A stretch of DNA of 64,000 nucleotides from Methylomarinovum tepidoasis (GTDB lineage Bacteria; Pseudomonadota; Gammaproteobacteria; Methylococcales; Methylothermaceae). Below are positions 1 to 8,116 of this stretch, piece by piece (the stretch's first letter is position 1; each line of letters opens with the position of its first letter). The position numbers were made by a program, and so were the translations under genes. Under the pieces are notes generated by a model. That model had not been told where the DNA came from, did not search any database, and saw only the letters and a program-made list of their open reading frames with translations. The stretch spans positions 2,357,874-2,421,873 of the forward strand of contig NZ_AP024718.1 in NCBI RefSeq assembly GCF_030294985.1. Direction: 5' to 3'.

Positions 1-121
1 TCAAATGCTCCAGCAGCCATTCGTGCTCGACGAAAAACGCCGGATGGTCGAGCAGCCAGGCTGCGATCTCGGTATCCCTCAACCGGTCGCCAGGCAACGG
101 CTCACACGGTTCCCGGGTCAT
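1..121 (-). CDS. DUF484 family protein, 3' end missing
   Basis: Only the first 40 codons are inside the window; the rest continues past base 1. The start ATG at 121 overlaps the dapF stop in an ATGA, as expected for translational coupling. The visible N-terminus reads roughly IAAWLLDHPAFFVEHEWLLEHL in pieces, which matches the opening of DUF484 proteins, where a short helix with a HPxFF pattern is typical. In many gammaproteobacteria the order is lysA-dapF-DUF484-xerC, so context agrees. The molecular function of the family is not established. Confidence 0.75.
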   Translation of the reverse strand, partial: MTREPCEPLPGDRLRDTEIAAWLLDHPAFFVEHEWLLEHL

Positions 122-948
122 AATTCGATTTCACCCTCGAAGACAGATTCCGCCGGCCCCGTCATCCAGACCGGTTCTCCCCGACCCCGCCACTCGACCG
201 TCAATTCCCCGCCGGGCAGGGCCACCGTGACCGGCGAACGCAACCGCCCCTGGTCGATGCCGACCACGGCGGCGGCGCAGGCGCCGCTGCCACAGGCCAG
301 GGTTTCCCCGCTGCCGCGTTCGTACACCCGCAGCCTGACTTCCCCCGGGGAGACGATTTCCATGAAACCCACGTTGACCCGCTCGGGAAACAGGGGATGC
401 CGCTGCAACGCCGCTCCCACGGCCGCCACCGGCGCCTTTTCCACCGACGGGACCACGATCACCGCATGGGGATTTCCCAGGGAAACCGCCCCGAAGATCA
501 CGTCGTGACCGGCGACGGAAACCTGATATTCCGGCATCTCCTCGTGCACCGCCAGAGGAATCGTCGCCGGGTCGAAGTTCGGCACCCCCATGTTGACCCG
601 GACCCGATCCTCGCCCACCAGCGTCAGCGTCATCGATCCTGCGGCGGTCACCACCCGGATCACGTCCCGGTCGATCAGCCCCTTTTCGCGCACGAAACGG
701 GCGAAACAGCGGGCCCCGTTGCCGCACTGGGCCACCTCGGAGCCGTCGGCGTTGAAAATCCGGTAGCGGAAATCGGCTTCCGGGCCGGGGGGCGGTTCCA
801 CGACCAGCACCTGATCGCAGCCGACACCGAAATGGCGGTCCGCCAGCCGGCGTATCGCGGCGACATCGAGAGCGACGGGCCGGCTGACGGCATCGATGAC
901 CACGAAATCGTTGCCAAGGCCGTGCATCTTGGTGAATTTCAGCTTCAC
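118..948 (-). CDS. dapF: Diaminopimelate epimerase
   Basis: DapF interconverts LL- and meso-diaminopimelate in the lysine and peptidoglycan precursor pathway, in the cytosol. The 276-residue length is normal. The N-terminus KFTKMHGLGNDF is the family signature. The two catalytic cysteines are visible in QCGNGARC (first Cys near residue 75) and in LACGSGACAA towards the C-terminus. The GTG start at 948 overlaps the lysA stop (GTGA), so an upstream in-frame extension that reads back into lysA is rejected. Its own stop overlaps the downstream DUF484 start. Confidence 0.97.
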   Translation of the reverse strand: MKLKFTKMHGLGNDFVVIDAVSRPVALDVAAIRRLADRHFGVGCDQVLVVEPPPGPEADFRYRIFNADGSEVAQCGNGARCFARFVREKGLIDRDVIRVVTAAGSMTLTLVGEDRVRVNMGVPNFDPATIPLAVHEEMPEYQVSVAGHDVIFGAVSLGNPHAVIVVPSVEKAPVAAVGAALQRHPLFPERVNVGFMEIVSPGEVRLRVYERGSGETLACGSGACAAAVVGIDQGRLRSPVTVALPGGELTVEWRGRGEPVWMTGPAESVFEGEIEL

Positions 949-2192
949 GGCAGCACCTGCTCTCCGCGCCACAAGTCTTCCAGCGTCTCCCGCCGCCGCG
1001 CCAGATGGACCCGGTCGCCATCGACCAGGATTTCCGGCGGCCGTGGCCGGGAATTGTAATTGGAGCTCATGGTAAAACCATAGGCCCCGGCGGAGCGAAC
1101 CGCAAGCAGATCGCCTTCGCTCAGGGCCAGGCGGCGGCCGCGGCCGAGGAAATCGCCGGTTTCGCACACCGGCCCGACGATGTCGTATTCCCGCACTGGC
1201 GCCTCCCTGCGGGGGCGCACCGGCACGATCTCCTGCCAGGCATCGTACAGCGCCGGGCGCAGTAGATCGTTCATGGCGGCATCGACGATGGCGAACCACT
1301 TGGCCGAGGTGCGCTTGAGATACTCCACCCGGGTCACCAGGATACCGGCGTTGCCGGCGATGGCCCGCCCCGGCTCCAGCAGGATCTCCCAGCCGCGGCC
1401 GCCGAGCCGGTCCAGCAGAGCGGCAACGTATTCCGCCGGCAGCGGCGGGTTTTCGTCGCGGTAACGGATGCCCAGACCGCCGCCCAGATCGAGATGGCGC
1501 AGGGTGACGCCTTCGACCGCCAGACCTTCGGCCAGCTCCAGGACCCGGTCGAGGGCGTCGAGGAACGGTTCGACCTGGGTCAGCTGGGAACCGATGTGAC
1601 AGTCGATGCCTTCGACCTCCAGATGGGACGAGTCGGCGATGCGGCGGTACAGATCCAGCGCTTCGGCCACGTCGATGCCGAACTTGTTCTCTTTCAGCCC
1701 GGTGGCGATGTAGGGATGGGTGCGGGCGTCCACATCGGGATTGACCCGCAGCGACACCGGCGCCCTGACCCCCATCTCCTTCGCCAGTCGTTCCAGACGG
1801 TCCAGCTCCTGCGGCACCTCGACGTTGAAGCAGCGAATGCCCACCTCCAGGGCCCGGCGCAGCTCGTCCTCGCGCTTGCCGACGCCGGAGAACACCACCT
1901 TGGCCGGATCGCCCCCGGCCCTGAGCACCCGCTCCAGCTCCCCCACCGAGACGATGTCGAAACCGGAACCGAGGCGGGCGAGCAGATTGAGCACCGCCAG
2001 GTTGGAATTGGCCTTGACCGCATAGCAGATCAGATGGGGATGGTCACCGAAGGCGGCGTCGAAGGCGCGCCAGTGTCGCTCCAGAGTGGCGCGGGAATAG
2101 ACGTAGGCCGGGGTGCCGTGCGCGGCGGCGATGGCGGCGACCGGCACGTCCTCGGCGTACAGCTCACCGTCGCGGTAGTCGAAAAAGTCCAT
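945..2192 (-). CDS. lysA: Diaminopimelate decarboxylase
   Basis: LysA decarboxylates meso-diaminopimelate to L-lysine using PLP. The 415-residue protein has the fold type III decarboxylase layout: the PLP-binding lysine in YAVKANSN (Lys60), HIGSQ, a glycine-rich phosphate loop GGGLGI, EPGRAI and the active-site cysteine segment CETGDFLGRGR. It is preceded directly by the lptM lipoprotein gene, whose TGA abuts the ATG, and followed by dapF in a 4-base overlap. This compact lptM-lysA-dapF order is conserved in gammaproteobacteria. Confidence 0.97.
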   Translation of the reverse strand: MDFFDYRDGELYAEDVPVAAIAAAHGTPAYVYSRATLERHWRAFDAAFGDHPHLICYAVKANSNLAVLNLLARLGSGFDIVSVGELERVLRAGGDPAKVVFSGVGKREDELRRALEVGIRCFNVEVPQELDRLERLAKEMGVRAPVSLRVNPDVDARTHPYIATGLKENKFGIDVAEALDLYRRIADSSHLEVEGIDCHIGSQLTQVEPFLDALDRVLELAEGLAVEGVTLRHLDLGGGLGIRYRDENPPLPAEYVAALLDRLGGRGWEILLEPGRAIAGNAGILVTRVEYLKRTSAKWFAIVDAAMNDLLRPALYDAWQEIVPVRPRREAPVREYDIVGPVCETGDFLGRGRRLALSEGDLLAVRSAGAYGFTMSSNYNSRPRPPEILVDGDRVHLARRRETLEDLWRGEQVLP

Positions 2193-2303
2193 TCAGGGAG
2201 ATTCCTCCTGCTTGGGTTCCGGTTCGGGAAGATACAACGGGCCTTTCTGACCGCAGGCGGCCAGGCCGATGAGGCAGATGAGCGTCAACGTAGCGATACG
2301 CAT
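2193..2303 (-). CDS. lptM: LptM (YifL-like) small lipoprotein
   Basis: A 36-residue lipoprotein. It opens with a short signal peptide (MRIATLTLICLIGLAAC) whose lipobox LAAC places the lipidated cysteine at residue 17. This is followed by the family hallmark CGQKGPLYLP and an acidic, proline-rich tail. LptM is known to help maturation of the LptD/LptE outer-membrane LPS translocon. The stop is immediately before the lysA ATG, and the start is 1 base downstream of the TRAP permease stop. This is the usual position upstream of lysA. Confidence 0.93.
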   Translation of the reverse strand: MRIATLTLICLIGLAACGQKGPLYLPEPEPKQEESP

Positions 2304-2304
2304 C

Positions 2305-3690
2305 TCAGTTTCCGTAAAGTTGTTGCGGCAGCCAGGTGGCCAGCGCCGGCCACAGGGCCAGACCGGCCAGCAGCAGCAGCTGCAGGGCGATGAAAGGCAT
2401 CACCCCCAGATAGATTTGACCGGTCTTCACCGCCGGCGGCGCCACCCCGCGCAGATAGAACAGGGAGAAGCCGAAAGGCGGCGTCAGGAACGAGGTCTGA
2501 AGGTTGAGGGCGATCATCACCCCGAGCCACACCGGGTCCAGCCCCAGGGTCAGCAGCACTGGGCCGACGATAGGCACCACCACGAAGGTGATCTCGATGA
2601 AATCGAGAACGAAACCCAGGGCGAACATCACCGCCATCACCACCACCATGGCGCCGAAGGCCCCGCCGGGGAGTTCGGTGAGCCATTCCACCACCATCTC
2701 GTCGCCGTAGAAACCGCGGAACACCAGGGAGAACAGGGCCGCACCGATCAGGATCAGAAACACCATGCTACTGACCCGGGCGGTGCTTTGCATCACTTCG
2801 CGCAGCCGGGTCGAATCTAGCTCCCGCCGCAGCAACGCCAGCCCCAGCGCGCCCACGGCACCGACAGCGGCCGCTTCGGTGGGGGTCGCCAGCCCGCCGA
2901 GAATCGAGCCGAGCACCAGCACGATCAGCACCAGCGGCGGCAACATGCCCCGCAACACCCGCGCCAGCAGGCGGCCGTCCTGCGAACCGTCCGGCCGGGG
3001 CGGCATCCACTGCGGTTTGAACCAGGCGACGGCGACGATGAACGCCAGATACAGCCCCACCAGCACCAACCCCGGCAGCAGGGCGCCGGCGAACAGGTCC
3101 CCCACCGATACGGTCCTGGGGGCGAACACCCCCATCTCCAACTGGGCTTGGCTGTAGGCGGAGGAGATCACGTCCCCCAGCAGCACCAGCACGATGGAAG
3201 GGGGGATGATCTGCCCCAGGGTGCCGGAGGCGCAGATGGTGCCGCAGGCCAGGGCAGGATGGTAACCGCGCTTGAGCATCGTCGGCAACGACAGCAACCC
3301 CATGGTCACCACCGTGGCGCCGACGATGCCGGTGCTGGCGGCCATCAGCATCCCCACCAAGGTGACGGCGATGCCCAACCCGCCACGCAGGCGCCCGAAC
3401 AGGGCCGCCAAGGTATCGAGCAGCGCCTCGGCGATCCGGGCCCGCTCCAGCACCACCCCCATGAACACGAACAGAGGCACCGCCATCAGGGTCTCGTTGG
3501 TCATGATGCCGTAGAGGCGGTTGGGCAGGGCTTCGAGGAAGGTGGTGTCGAACAGATCCAGCCAGGTGCCGAGCGCGGCGAAGGCCAGTGCCGTGCCGCC
3601 TAGGGCGAAGGCCACCGGATAACCGCTCAACAGGATGACGAAGACCGCCGCGAACAACCCCAGCGCCAGATGATGCTCGCTCAGTTCCAT
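2305..3690 (-). CDS. dctM: TRAP transporter large permease subunit (DctM-like)
   Basis: A 461-residue polytopic membrane protein with about a dozen hydrophobic segments, the size and pattern of DctM subunits of tripartite ATP-independent periplasmic transporters. These carriers use an ion gradient to import organic acids delivered by a periplasmic DctP protein. Visible family features include the start MELSEHHLALGLFAAVF and the segment AASTGIVGATVVTMG. It follows the small subunit by 4 bases. The substrate cannot be read from sequence. No DctP-type binding protein gene is in the window, so the partner must lie elsewhere or be absent. Confidence 0.9.
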   Translation of the reverse strand: MELSEHHLALGLFAAVFVILLSGYPVAFALGGTALAFAALGTWLDLFDTTFLEALPNRLYGIMTNETLMAVPLFVFMGVVLERARIAEALLDTLAALFGRLRGGLGIAVTLVGMLMAASTGIVGATVVTMGLLSLPTMLKRGYHPALACGTICASGTLGQIIPPSIVLVLLGDVISSAYSQAQLEMGVFAPRTVSVGDLFAGALLPGLVLVGLYLAFIVAVAWFKPQWMPPRPDGSQDGRLLARVLRGMLPPLVLIVLVLGSILGGLATPTEAAAVGAVGALGLALLRRELDSTRLREVMQSTARVSSMVFLILIGAALFSLVFRGFYGDEMVVEWLTELPGGAFGAMVVVMAVMFALGFVLDFIEITFVVVPIVGPVLLTLGLDPVWLGVMIALNLQTSFLTPPFGFSLFYLRGVAPPAVKTGQIYLGVMPFIALQLLLLAGLALWPALATWLPQQLYGN

Positions 3691-3694
3691 GGCT

Positions 3695-4222
3695 TCACGC
3701 CTCCAGCGGCCGCCCGGCGATGACCGCCAGGGCCTTGAAACCCTGGGCCAGCCCCTGCAGCGCCAGCAGAACGGCGAACAGCGGAATCAGGCTCTTGAGC
3801 AGAAACACCGCCGGCAGACCGCCGGCCTCGCGGGAGGCTTCCTTCACCGCCCAGGCGGCGGCCACGTAATCCCAGGAAATCCAGGCGATGAAGGCGCACA
3901 CCGGCAACAGCAGCAGCCAGGTGCCGAGCAGGTCGATCCAGGCCCGCCCCACCGGCCCCAGGCGCTGGTAGAAAATATCGACGCGCACGTGAGCGTCGTG
4001 CTTCAGGGTATAGGCGGCGGCGAGCAGAAACAGGGTCGCATGCAGATAGACCACGCTTTCCTGCAGAGCGATCCAGCCGAGCCCGAAGCCGTAACGCAGC
4101 ACCACCACCAGGAAGGTGATCGCGACCATCCCCAGGGACAGCCAGGCCACCGTCCGCCCCAGCCAGTCGCTGAAGCCATCGACGCCCTGCACGAAAGCGG
4201 CGATAATTTTCCAGAACACCAT
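3695..4222 (-). CDS. dctQ: TRAP transporter small permease subunit (DctQ-like)
   Basis: A 175-residue protein with four predicted membrane segments, the DctQ topology. The conserved central stretch is recognisable (FLVVVLRYGFGLGW, then LQESVVYLHATLFLLAAAYTLKHDAHVRVDIFY). DctQ pairs with DctM in the inner membrane. It is the first gene of a minus-strand run that continues through dctM, lptM, lysA and dapF with almost no gaps, so it may share a transcript with lysine biosynthesis. It is divergent from the Lon-like protease gene across a 61-base region that contains a palindrome. Confidence 0.88.
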   Translation of the reverse strand: MVFWKIIAAFVQGVDGFSDWLGRTVAWLSLGMVAITFLVVVLRYGFGLGWIALQESVVYLHATLFLLAAAYTLKHDAHVRVDIFYQRLGPVGRAWIDLLGTWLLLLPVCAFIAWISWDYVAAAWAVKEASREAGGLPAVFLLKSLIPLFAVLLALQGLAQGFKALAVIAGRPLEA

Positions 4223-4232
4223 TGCGCCAATT

Positions 4233-4251
4233 CGCCATTTGCAAAATGGCG
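4233..4251. promoter_or_regulatory. Perfect palindrome in divergent intergenic region
   Basis: CGCCATTT and AAATGGCG form 8-base arms around a 3-base centre, midway between the divergent dctQ (ends upstream at 4222) and the Lon-like gene (starts at 4284). An A/T-rich CATTATACC follows at about 4254 and could serve as a -10 for the rightward gene. The placement suggests an operator for a dimeric regulator, but a short RNA hairpin is equally possible. No regulator is identified. Confidence 0.4.
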
Positions 4252-4283
4252 CCCATTATACCGGGAAAAGGAAATCCGCCTCC

Positions 4284-6665
4284 ATGACCACACCCAAACA
4301 CTCCACCCTGCCGGCCGACGCCCTGCGCCCGCCCCGGCCAGACCTGGATTTCGCCACCACCGCCGAGCTGGAGCCCCTGGAAGGCATCCTGGGCCAGACC
4401 CGGGCGGAGACCGCGCTGCGTTTCGCCATCGCCATGGACCGGGGTGGTTATCACGCCTTCGTCGCCGGCGAGACCGGCAGCGGCCGGCTGACCCTGGCCC
4501 GGACCCTGGCGGGCGAAACCGCCCGCCGGCGCCCCGCCCCCGACGACTGGATATACCTCAACAATTTCGACGACCCGCGCCAGCCTCTGGCGGTCGCCCT
4601 GCCCGCCGGCCGCAGCCGGGAATTCGCCGCCGCCATCGACAACCTGATCGACAAGCTGCTGGACACCTTCCCGGCGGCCTTCGAAAGCCCTTCCTACCAG
4701 CGCCGCCGCCACCGCATCGAACGCGAATTCAACCAAAAGTACGACCAGGCGATCCGCCAGGTGGAACGGCGGGCGCTGGAGAAGAACATCGCCGTGTTCC
4801 GTGACGGTGACTCGATCACCTTCACCCCCCTGAAGGACGGCGTCCCCCTGGACGACGCCCAGTTCGCCCAGATGCCCGAGGCCGAGCGCGAGGCCTTCGA
4901 CCGGACCGTCAGCGAGCTGGAGGACTATCTGGCCGACCTTCTCGCTGAGCTGCCCCAGTGGCGCCGGGAAGCGGCGGAGAAACAGCGGCGTCTCGATCAG
5001 GAAGTCATCCGTCAGGCCATCGAGCCACTGCTGCACCCGCTGGAGGAACGCTACCGCGACATCGAAGGGCTGACACGCTATTTCCAGACCCTGCGCCGGG
5101 ATCTGGAACAGACCGCCCAGGAAAAGCTCGGCAACGAGCAGTTGGGCGAGACCGACAAGCGCCGCCTGCTGCAGGAAAGCTACGCGCCCAACCTGCTGGT
5201 CACCCACGCGGCTGACGGCGGCGCGCCGGTGATCTTCGAACCCCATCCCAACTTCCCCAACCTCTTCGGCCACATCGAGTACGTCGCCGAACAGGGGGTG
5301 ATCGAAACCAACCACCGCATGATCTACGCCGGCGCCCTGCACCAGGCCAACGGCGGCTACCTGCTGGTGGAGGTGGACAAGCTGCTGGCCGAACCCCTGG
5401 TGTGGCCGGCCCTGAAGCGGGCCCTGCGCCGCCGCCTGCTGGTGATCGAACGCGCCCTCAACGAACCGGTCACCCTGCTGCCGGCCACCCTCAACCCCGA
5501 ACCGATCCCCCTGGCGGTCAAGGTGGTGCTGATCGGGGAGCGGGCGCATTACGAGCTGCTTCAGTCCCTGGACCCGGAATTCGGCGAGATTTTCAAGATC
5601 CTGGCCGACTTCGACGACGACTTTCCCCGCGACCCGGCCACCGTCCGCACCTTCGCCCGCTTTCTCGCCCACCAGTCCCGGGCACTGCAAACCGCCCCGC
5701 TCACCGCCGCTGCGGTGACCCGGCTGCTGAACTTCAGCTCGCGGCTGGCGGAAAACCAGCGCAAGCTCTCGGCCCGGCTGGCGGAGGTCTGCGACCTGCT
5801 GGCCGAGTCGGAGTGGTGGCGCACCCGGGACTCGGCCCCTCACATCGACGCCGTCCACGTGGAACGGGCCGTCGCCGCCGAGGAGGAACGCGAGGGGCGG
5901 CTGGCGCAAGTGATCCTGGAGGAGATCCTCGACGGCACCCTGCTCATCGCCACCGCCGGCAGCGCAGTGGGGCAGATCAACGGCCTGACGGTGTTCGAGA
6001 CCGGCACCTTCAGCTTCGGCACCCCGGCGCGGATCACCGCCACCGTCTATCCCGGCTCCAAGGGCATCGTCGATATCGAGCGCGAGGCCAATCTGGGCCA
6101 GTCGATCCACTCCAAGGGGGTGATGATCCTGTCGGGCTATCTCGGCTCCAAATACGCCCAGCAATTTCCCTTCGCCATCTCCGCCCATATCGCCCTGGAG
6201 CAGTCCTACGGCTACATCGACGGCGACAGCGCCGCCCTGGCGGAGGTCAGCGCCCTGATCTCCGCCCTCACCCACCTGCCGATCCGCCAGTGCCTGGCGG
6301 TCACCGGTTCCCTCAACCAATACGGCGAGGTCCAGGCGGTGGGCGGCGTCAACGAGAAGATCGAGGGTTTCTTCCGGGTCTGCCGCGCCCGCGGCCTCGA
6401 CGGCAGCCACGGAATCATTCTCCCCCGGGCCAACCGCGACGATCTGGTGCTCAAGGACGAGGTGATCGAGGCGGTGGCCGCCGGCCGCTTTCACCTCTAT
6501 CCGGTCACCTGCGTGGATCAGGCCCTGGAGATCCTCATCGGCCGCCCGGCCGGCACCCCGGACGCGGAAGGCAACTATCCGCCCGATTCCATCAACGGCC
6601 GGGCCGTCGCCCGGCTCAAGGAGATCGCCGAACTCTACGACCACGAGGACAAGGCTGAAGGCTGA
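4284..6665 (+). CDS. Lon-like AAA protease (LonB/YcbZ-type, AAA_32 family)
   Basis: A 793-residue soluble ATP-dependent protease relative. The N-terminal ATPase module has a P-loop-like FVAGETGSGRLTL in which the usual lysine is arginine, a variation I recall in this family. The middle is helical and charged (about residues 160-300). The C-terminus carries the Lon peptidase domain with a Ser-Lys dyad: the serine in GDSAALAE and the lysine in GGVNEKIEGFF. The start at 4284 is chosen because the longer in-frame opening would run into the divergent dctQ gene. Substrates are unknown for most members. Confidence 0.88.
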   Translation: MTTPKHSTLPADALRPPRPDLDFATTAELEPLEGILGQTRAETALRFAIAMDRGGYHAFVAGETGSGRLTLARTLAGETARRRPAPDDWIYLNNFDDPRQPLAVALPAGRSREFAAAIDNLIDKLLDTFPAAFESPSYQRRRHRIEREFNQKYDQAIRQVERRALEKNIAVFRDGDSITFTPLKDGVPLDDAQFAQMPEAEREAFDRTVSELEDYLADLLAELPQWRREAAEKQRRLDQEVIRQAIEPLLHPLEERYRDIEGLTRYFQTLRRDLEQTAQEKLGNEQLGETDKRRLLQESYAPNLLVTHAADGGAPVIFEPHPNFPNLFGHIEYVAEQGVIETNHRMIYAGALHQANGGYLLVEVDKLLAEPLVWPALKRALRRRLLVIERALNEPVTLLPATLNPEPIPLAVKVVLIGERAHYELLQSLDPEFGEIFKILADFDDDFPRDPATVRTFARFLAHQSRALQTAPLTAAAVTRLLNFSSRLAENQRKLSARLAEVCDLLAESEWWRTRDSAPHIDAVHVERAVAAEEEREGRLAQVILEEILDGTLLIATAGSAVGQINGLTVFETGTFSFGTPARITATVYPGSKGIVDIEREANLGQSIHSKGVMILSGYLGSKYAQQFPFAISAHIALEQSYGYIDGDSAALAEVSALISALTHLPIRQCLAVTGSLNQYGEVQAVGGVNEKIEGFFRVCRARGLDGSHGIILPRANRDDLVLKDEVIEAVAAGRFHLYPVTCVDQALEILIGRPAGTPDAEGNYPPDSINGRAVARLKEIAELYDHEDKAEG

Positions 6666-6672
6666 GGGGGTA

Positions 6673-6681
6673 TGCTAAAAT
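6673..6681 (+). promoter_or_regulatory. Extended -10 promoter element
   Basis: TGCTAAAAT is a good extended -10 (TGn plus TAAAAT) lying just after the protease stop. Transcription from it would begin near 6688. That is downstream of the in-frame ATG at 6680 and so favours the lipoprotein start at 6716. The -35 region is weak, which is acceptable for an extended -10 promoter. Confidence 0.4.
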
Positions 6682-6715
6682 GCCGCCAGATCAACCGTCA
6701 GCGTTTCCTCCATCC

Positions 6716-7207
6716 ATGCGCCCGTTCGTCATTCTGCTGCTGTTTCTGGGGCTGACCGCCTGCGCCAACCTCTCCACCTTCGAACAACCCCGGGTCACGG
6801 TCACCGACGTGCACCTGCGCGGCAGCCATCTCCTGGCCCAGGAGTTTCTGGTCACCCTGCGCATCGACAACCCCAACAAGTACGGCTTCGATGTCAATGG
6901 CGTGGCCGCCGACGTGCTCATCAACGGCCAGCCGCTGGCGCGCGGGCTGAGCAACCGGGCAGTGCACGTTCCCGGCTTCGGCAGCGCCGACATCACCCTG
7001 GCGGCCACCGTCAGCACCCCGGCACTGTTGCAGCAACTGATCCAGCTCGGCACCCATCAGGGGCTGGAATACGAGATCCGCGGCCACCTCAACGTCGGCC
7101 GTGACTGGCTGCGCGACATCCGCGTTCCCTTCGAGGAACACGGCAACCTGGATTTCTGGCGTTTCATCGACGAACAGGCGATCCCCCGTCCCCTGACCCC
7201 CGAGTGA
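6716..7207 (+). CDS. LEA type 2 (water stress/hypersensitive response domain) lipoprotein
   Basis: A 163-residue secreted lipoprotein. The signal peptide MRPFVILLLFLGLTAC has a lipobox LTAC with the lipidated cysteine at residue 16. The rest is a single beta-rich domain with FLVTLRIDNPNKYGFDVNGVAADVLINGQ split over two strands, the recognisable pattern of LEA14/WHy domains. An ATG at 6680 would add twelve residues before the signal peptide and lies before the likely transcription start, so 6716 is preferred. The stop overlaps the next start. Its role is unknown beyond envelope or stress association. Confidence 0.75.
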   Translation: MRPFVILLLFLGLTACANLSTFEQPRVTVTDVHLRGSHLLAQEFLVTLRIDNPNKYGFDVNGVAADVLINGQPLARGLSNRAVHVPGFGSADITLAATVSTPALLQQLIQLGTHQGLEYEIRGHLNVGRDWLRDIRVPFEEHGNLDFWRFIDEQAIPRPLTPE

Positions 7208-8058
7208 TGGCCGTTCCGCTGCGCATCGACGACCACCGCCGCGACAGCGCCGGCTTCACCTACGTCTATCCGGTGGTGTCACGCCGGGCCGGCGGGGTCT
7301 CCATCGGCATCAACTTCAATCCCAACAACGCCTGCAACTGGCGCTGCATCTATTGCCAGGTCCCCGGACTCAGACGCGGCGCCGCGCCTCCGCTGGACCA
7401 CGCCCGCCTGCGGCACGAACTTGAGGCCATGCTCGACAGCATCGTCCACGGCGATTTCTACCGCCGTTTCCAGGTGCCTGCGTCCCACCGCCGGATCTGC
7501 GACGTCGCCATCTCCGGCAACGGCGAGCCGACCACGCTCAAGGATTTCGGCGCCGCCATCGACACCGTGCTGACCACCCTGGCGGACTATCCGCTGCTCG
7601 GCCTGGCCCGGGTCATCATCAGCAACGGCAGCCGGATTCACCATCCCGCCGTACAGCGTGGGCTCGCGCGCTGGGGCCGGGCCGGAGGCGTGCTGTGGTT
7701 CAAGCTCGACCGGGCGACGAGCGCCGGCATCGCCCGGGTGAACCAGGTCCGTCTTTCCCCGCGACAGATCCTGGATCGGCTGGAACAGGCGGCCGGCCTG
7801 TGCCCGGTCTGGATCCAGACCTGCTGGTTCGCCCTCGACGGCCACCCGCCCCCGCCGCAGGAACGGCAGGCCTATCTGGAACTGCTGGCGCAGGCCAAAC
7901 GCCGCGGCCTGCCCCTCGAGGGCGTTCTCCTGTACGGCCTGGCCCGCCCCTCCCAGCAACCGCAGGCGTCCCGGCTGTCGCGGCTGCCGGCGGAAATCCT
8001 GGAGGAACTGGCCGCCGCCATCCGCCGCTGCGGCTGGCCGGTCAAGGTGACCCCCTAA
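7207..8058 (+). CDS. Radical SAM domain protein
   Basis: A 283-residue protein with the radical SAM cluster motif CNWRCIYC at residues 43-50 (Cys43, Cys47, Cys50), which binds a 4Fe-4S cluster that cleaves S-adenosylmethionine. The sequence continues with the strand/loop GNGEPTT expected for SAM binding. The N-terminal IGINFNPNNAC resembles uncharacterised radical SAM proteins annotated only by fold. The ATG overlaps the previous stop (TGATG), indicating co-translation with the lipoprotein gene. The substrate is unknown. Confidence 0.88.
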   Translation: MAVPLRIDDHRRDSAGFTYVYPVVSRRAGGVSIGINFNPNNACNWRCIYCQVPGLRRGAAPPLDHARLRHELEAMLDSIVHGDFYRRFQVPASHRRICDVAISGNGEPTTLKDFGAAIDTVLTTLADYPLLGLARVIISNGSRIHHPAVQRGLARWGRAGGVLWFKLDRATSAGIARVNQVRLSPRQILDRLEQAAGLCPVWIQTCWFALDGHPPPPQERQAYLELLAQAKRRGLPLEGVLLYGLARPSQQPQASRLSRLPAEILEELAAAIRRCGWPVKVTP

Positions 8059-8073
8059 ACCCTTCGAAACAAG

Positions 8074-8082
8074 TGGTATTAT
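8074..8082 (+). promoter_or_regulatory. Extended -10 promoter element
   Basis: TGG followed by TATTAT forms an extended -10 located 35 bases before the ATG at 8117. A transcript would start near 8089, after an alternative upstream in-frame ATG at 8081. This supports 8117 as the start of the putative glycosyltransferase. The -35 is not convincing. Confidence 0.4.
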
Positions 8083-8116
8083 GCTCTCCGTTTCGACACC
8101 CAGCCGAGGAAACATC

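Noticed and set aside
3681..6644. A 987-codon open frame on the minus strand opposite the Lon-like protease
   Set aside because: It is the antisense of a clear protease gene in GC-rich DNA, has low-complexity Gly/Gln/Val/His-rich composition, and also covers dctQ in another frame.
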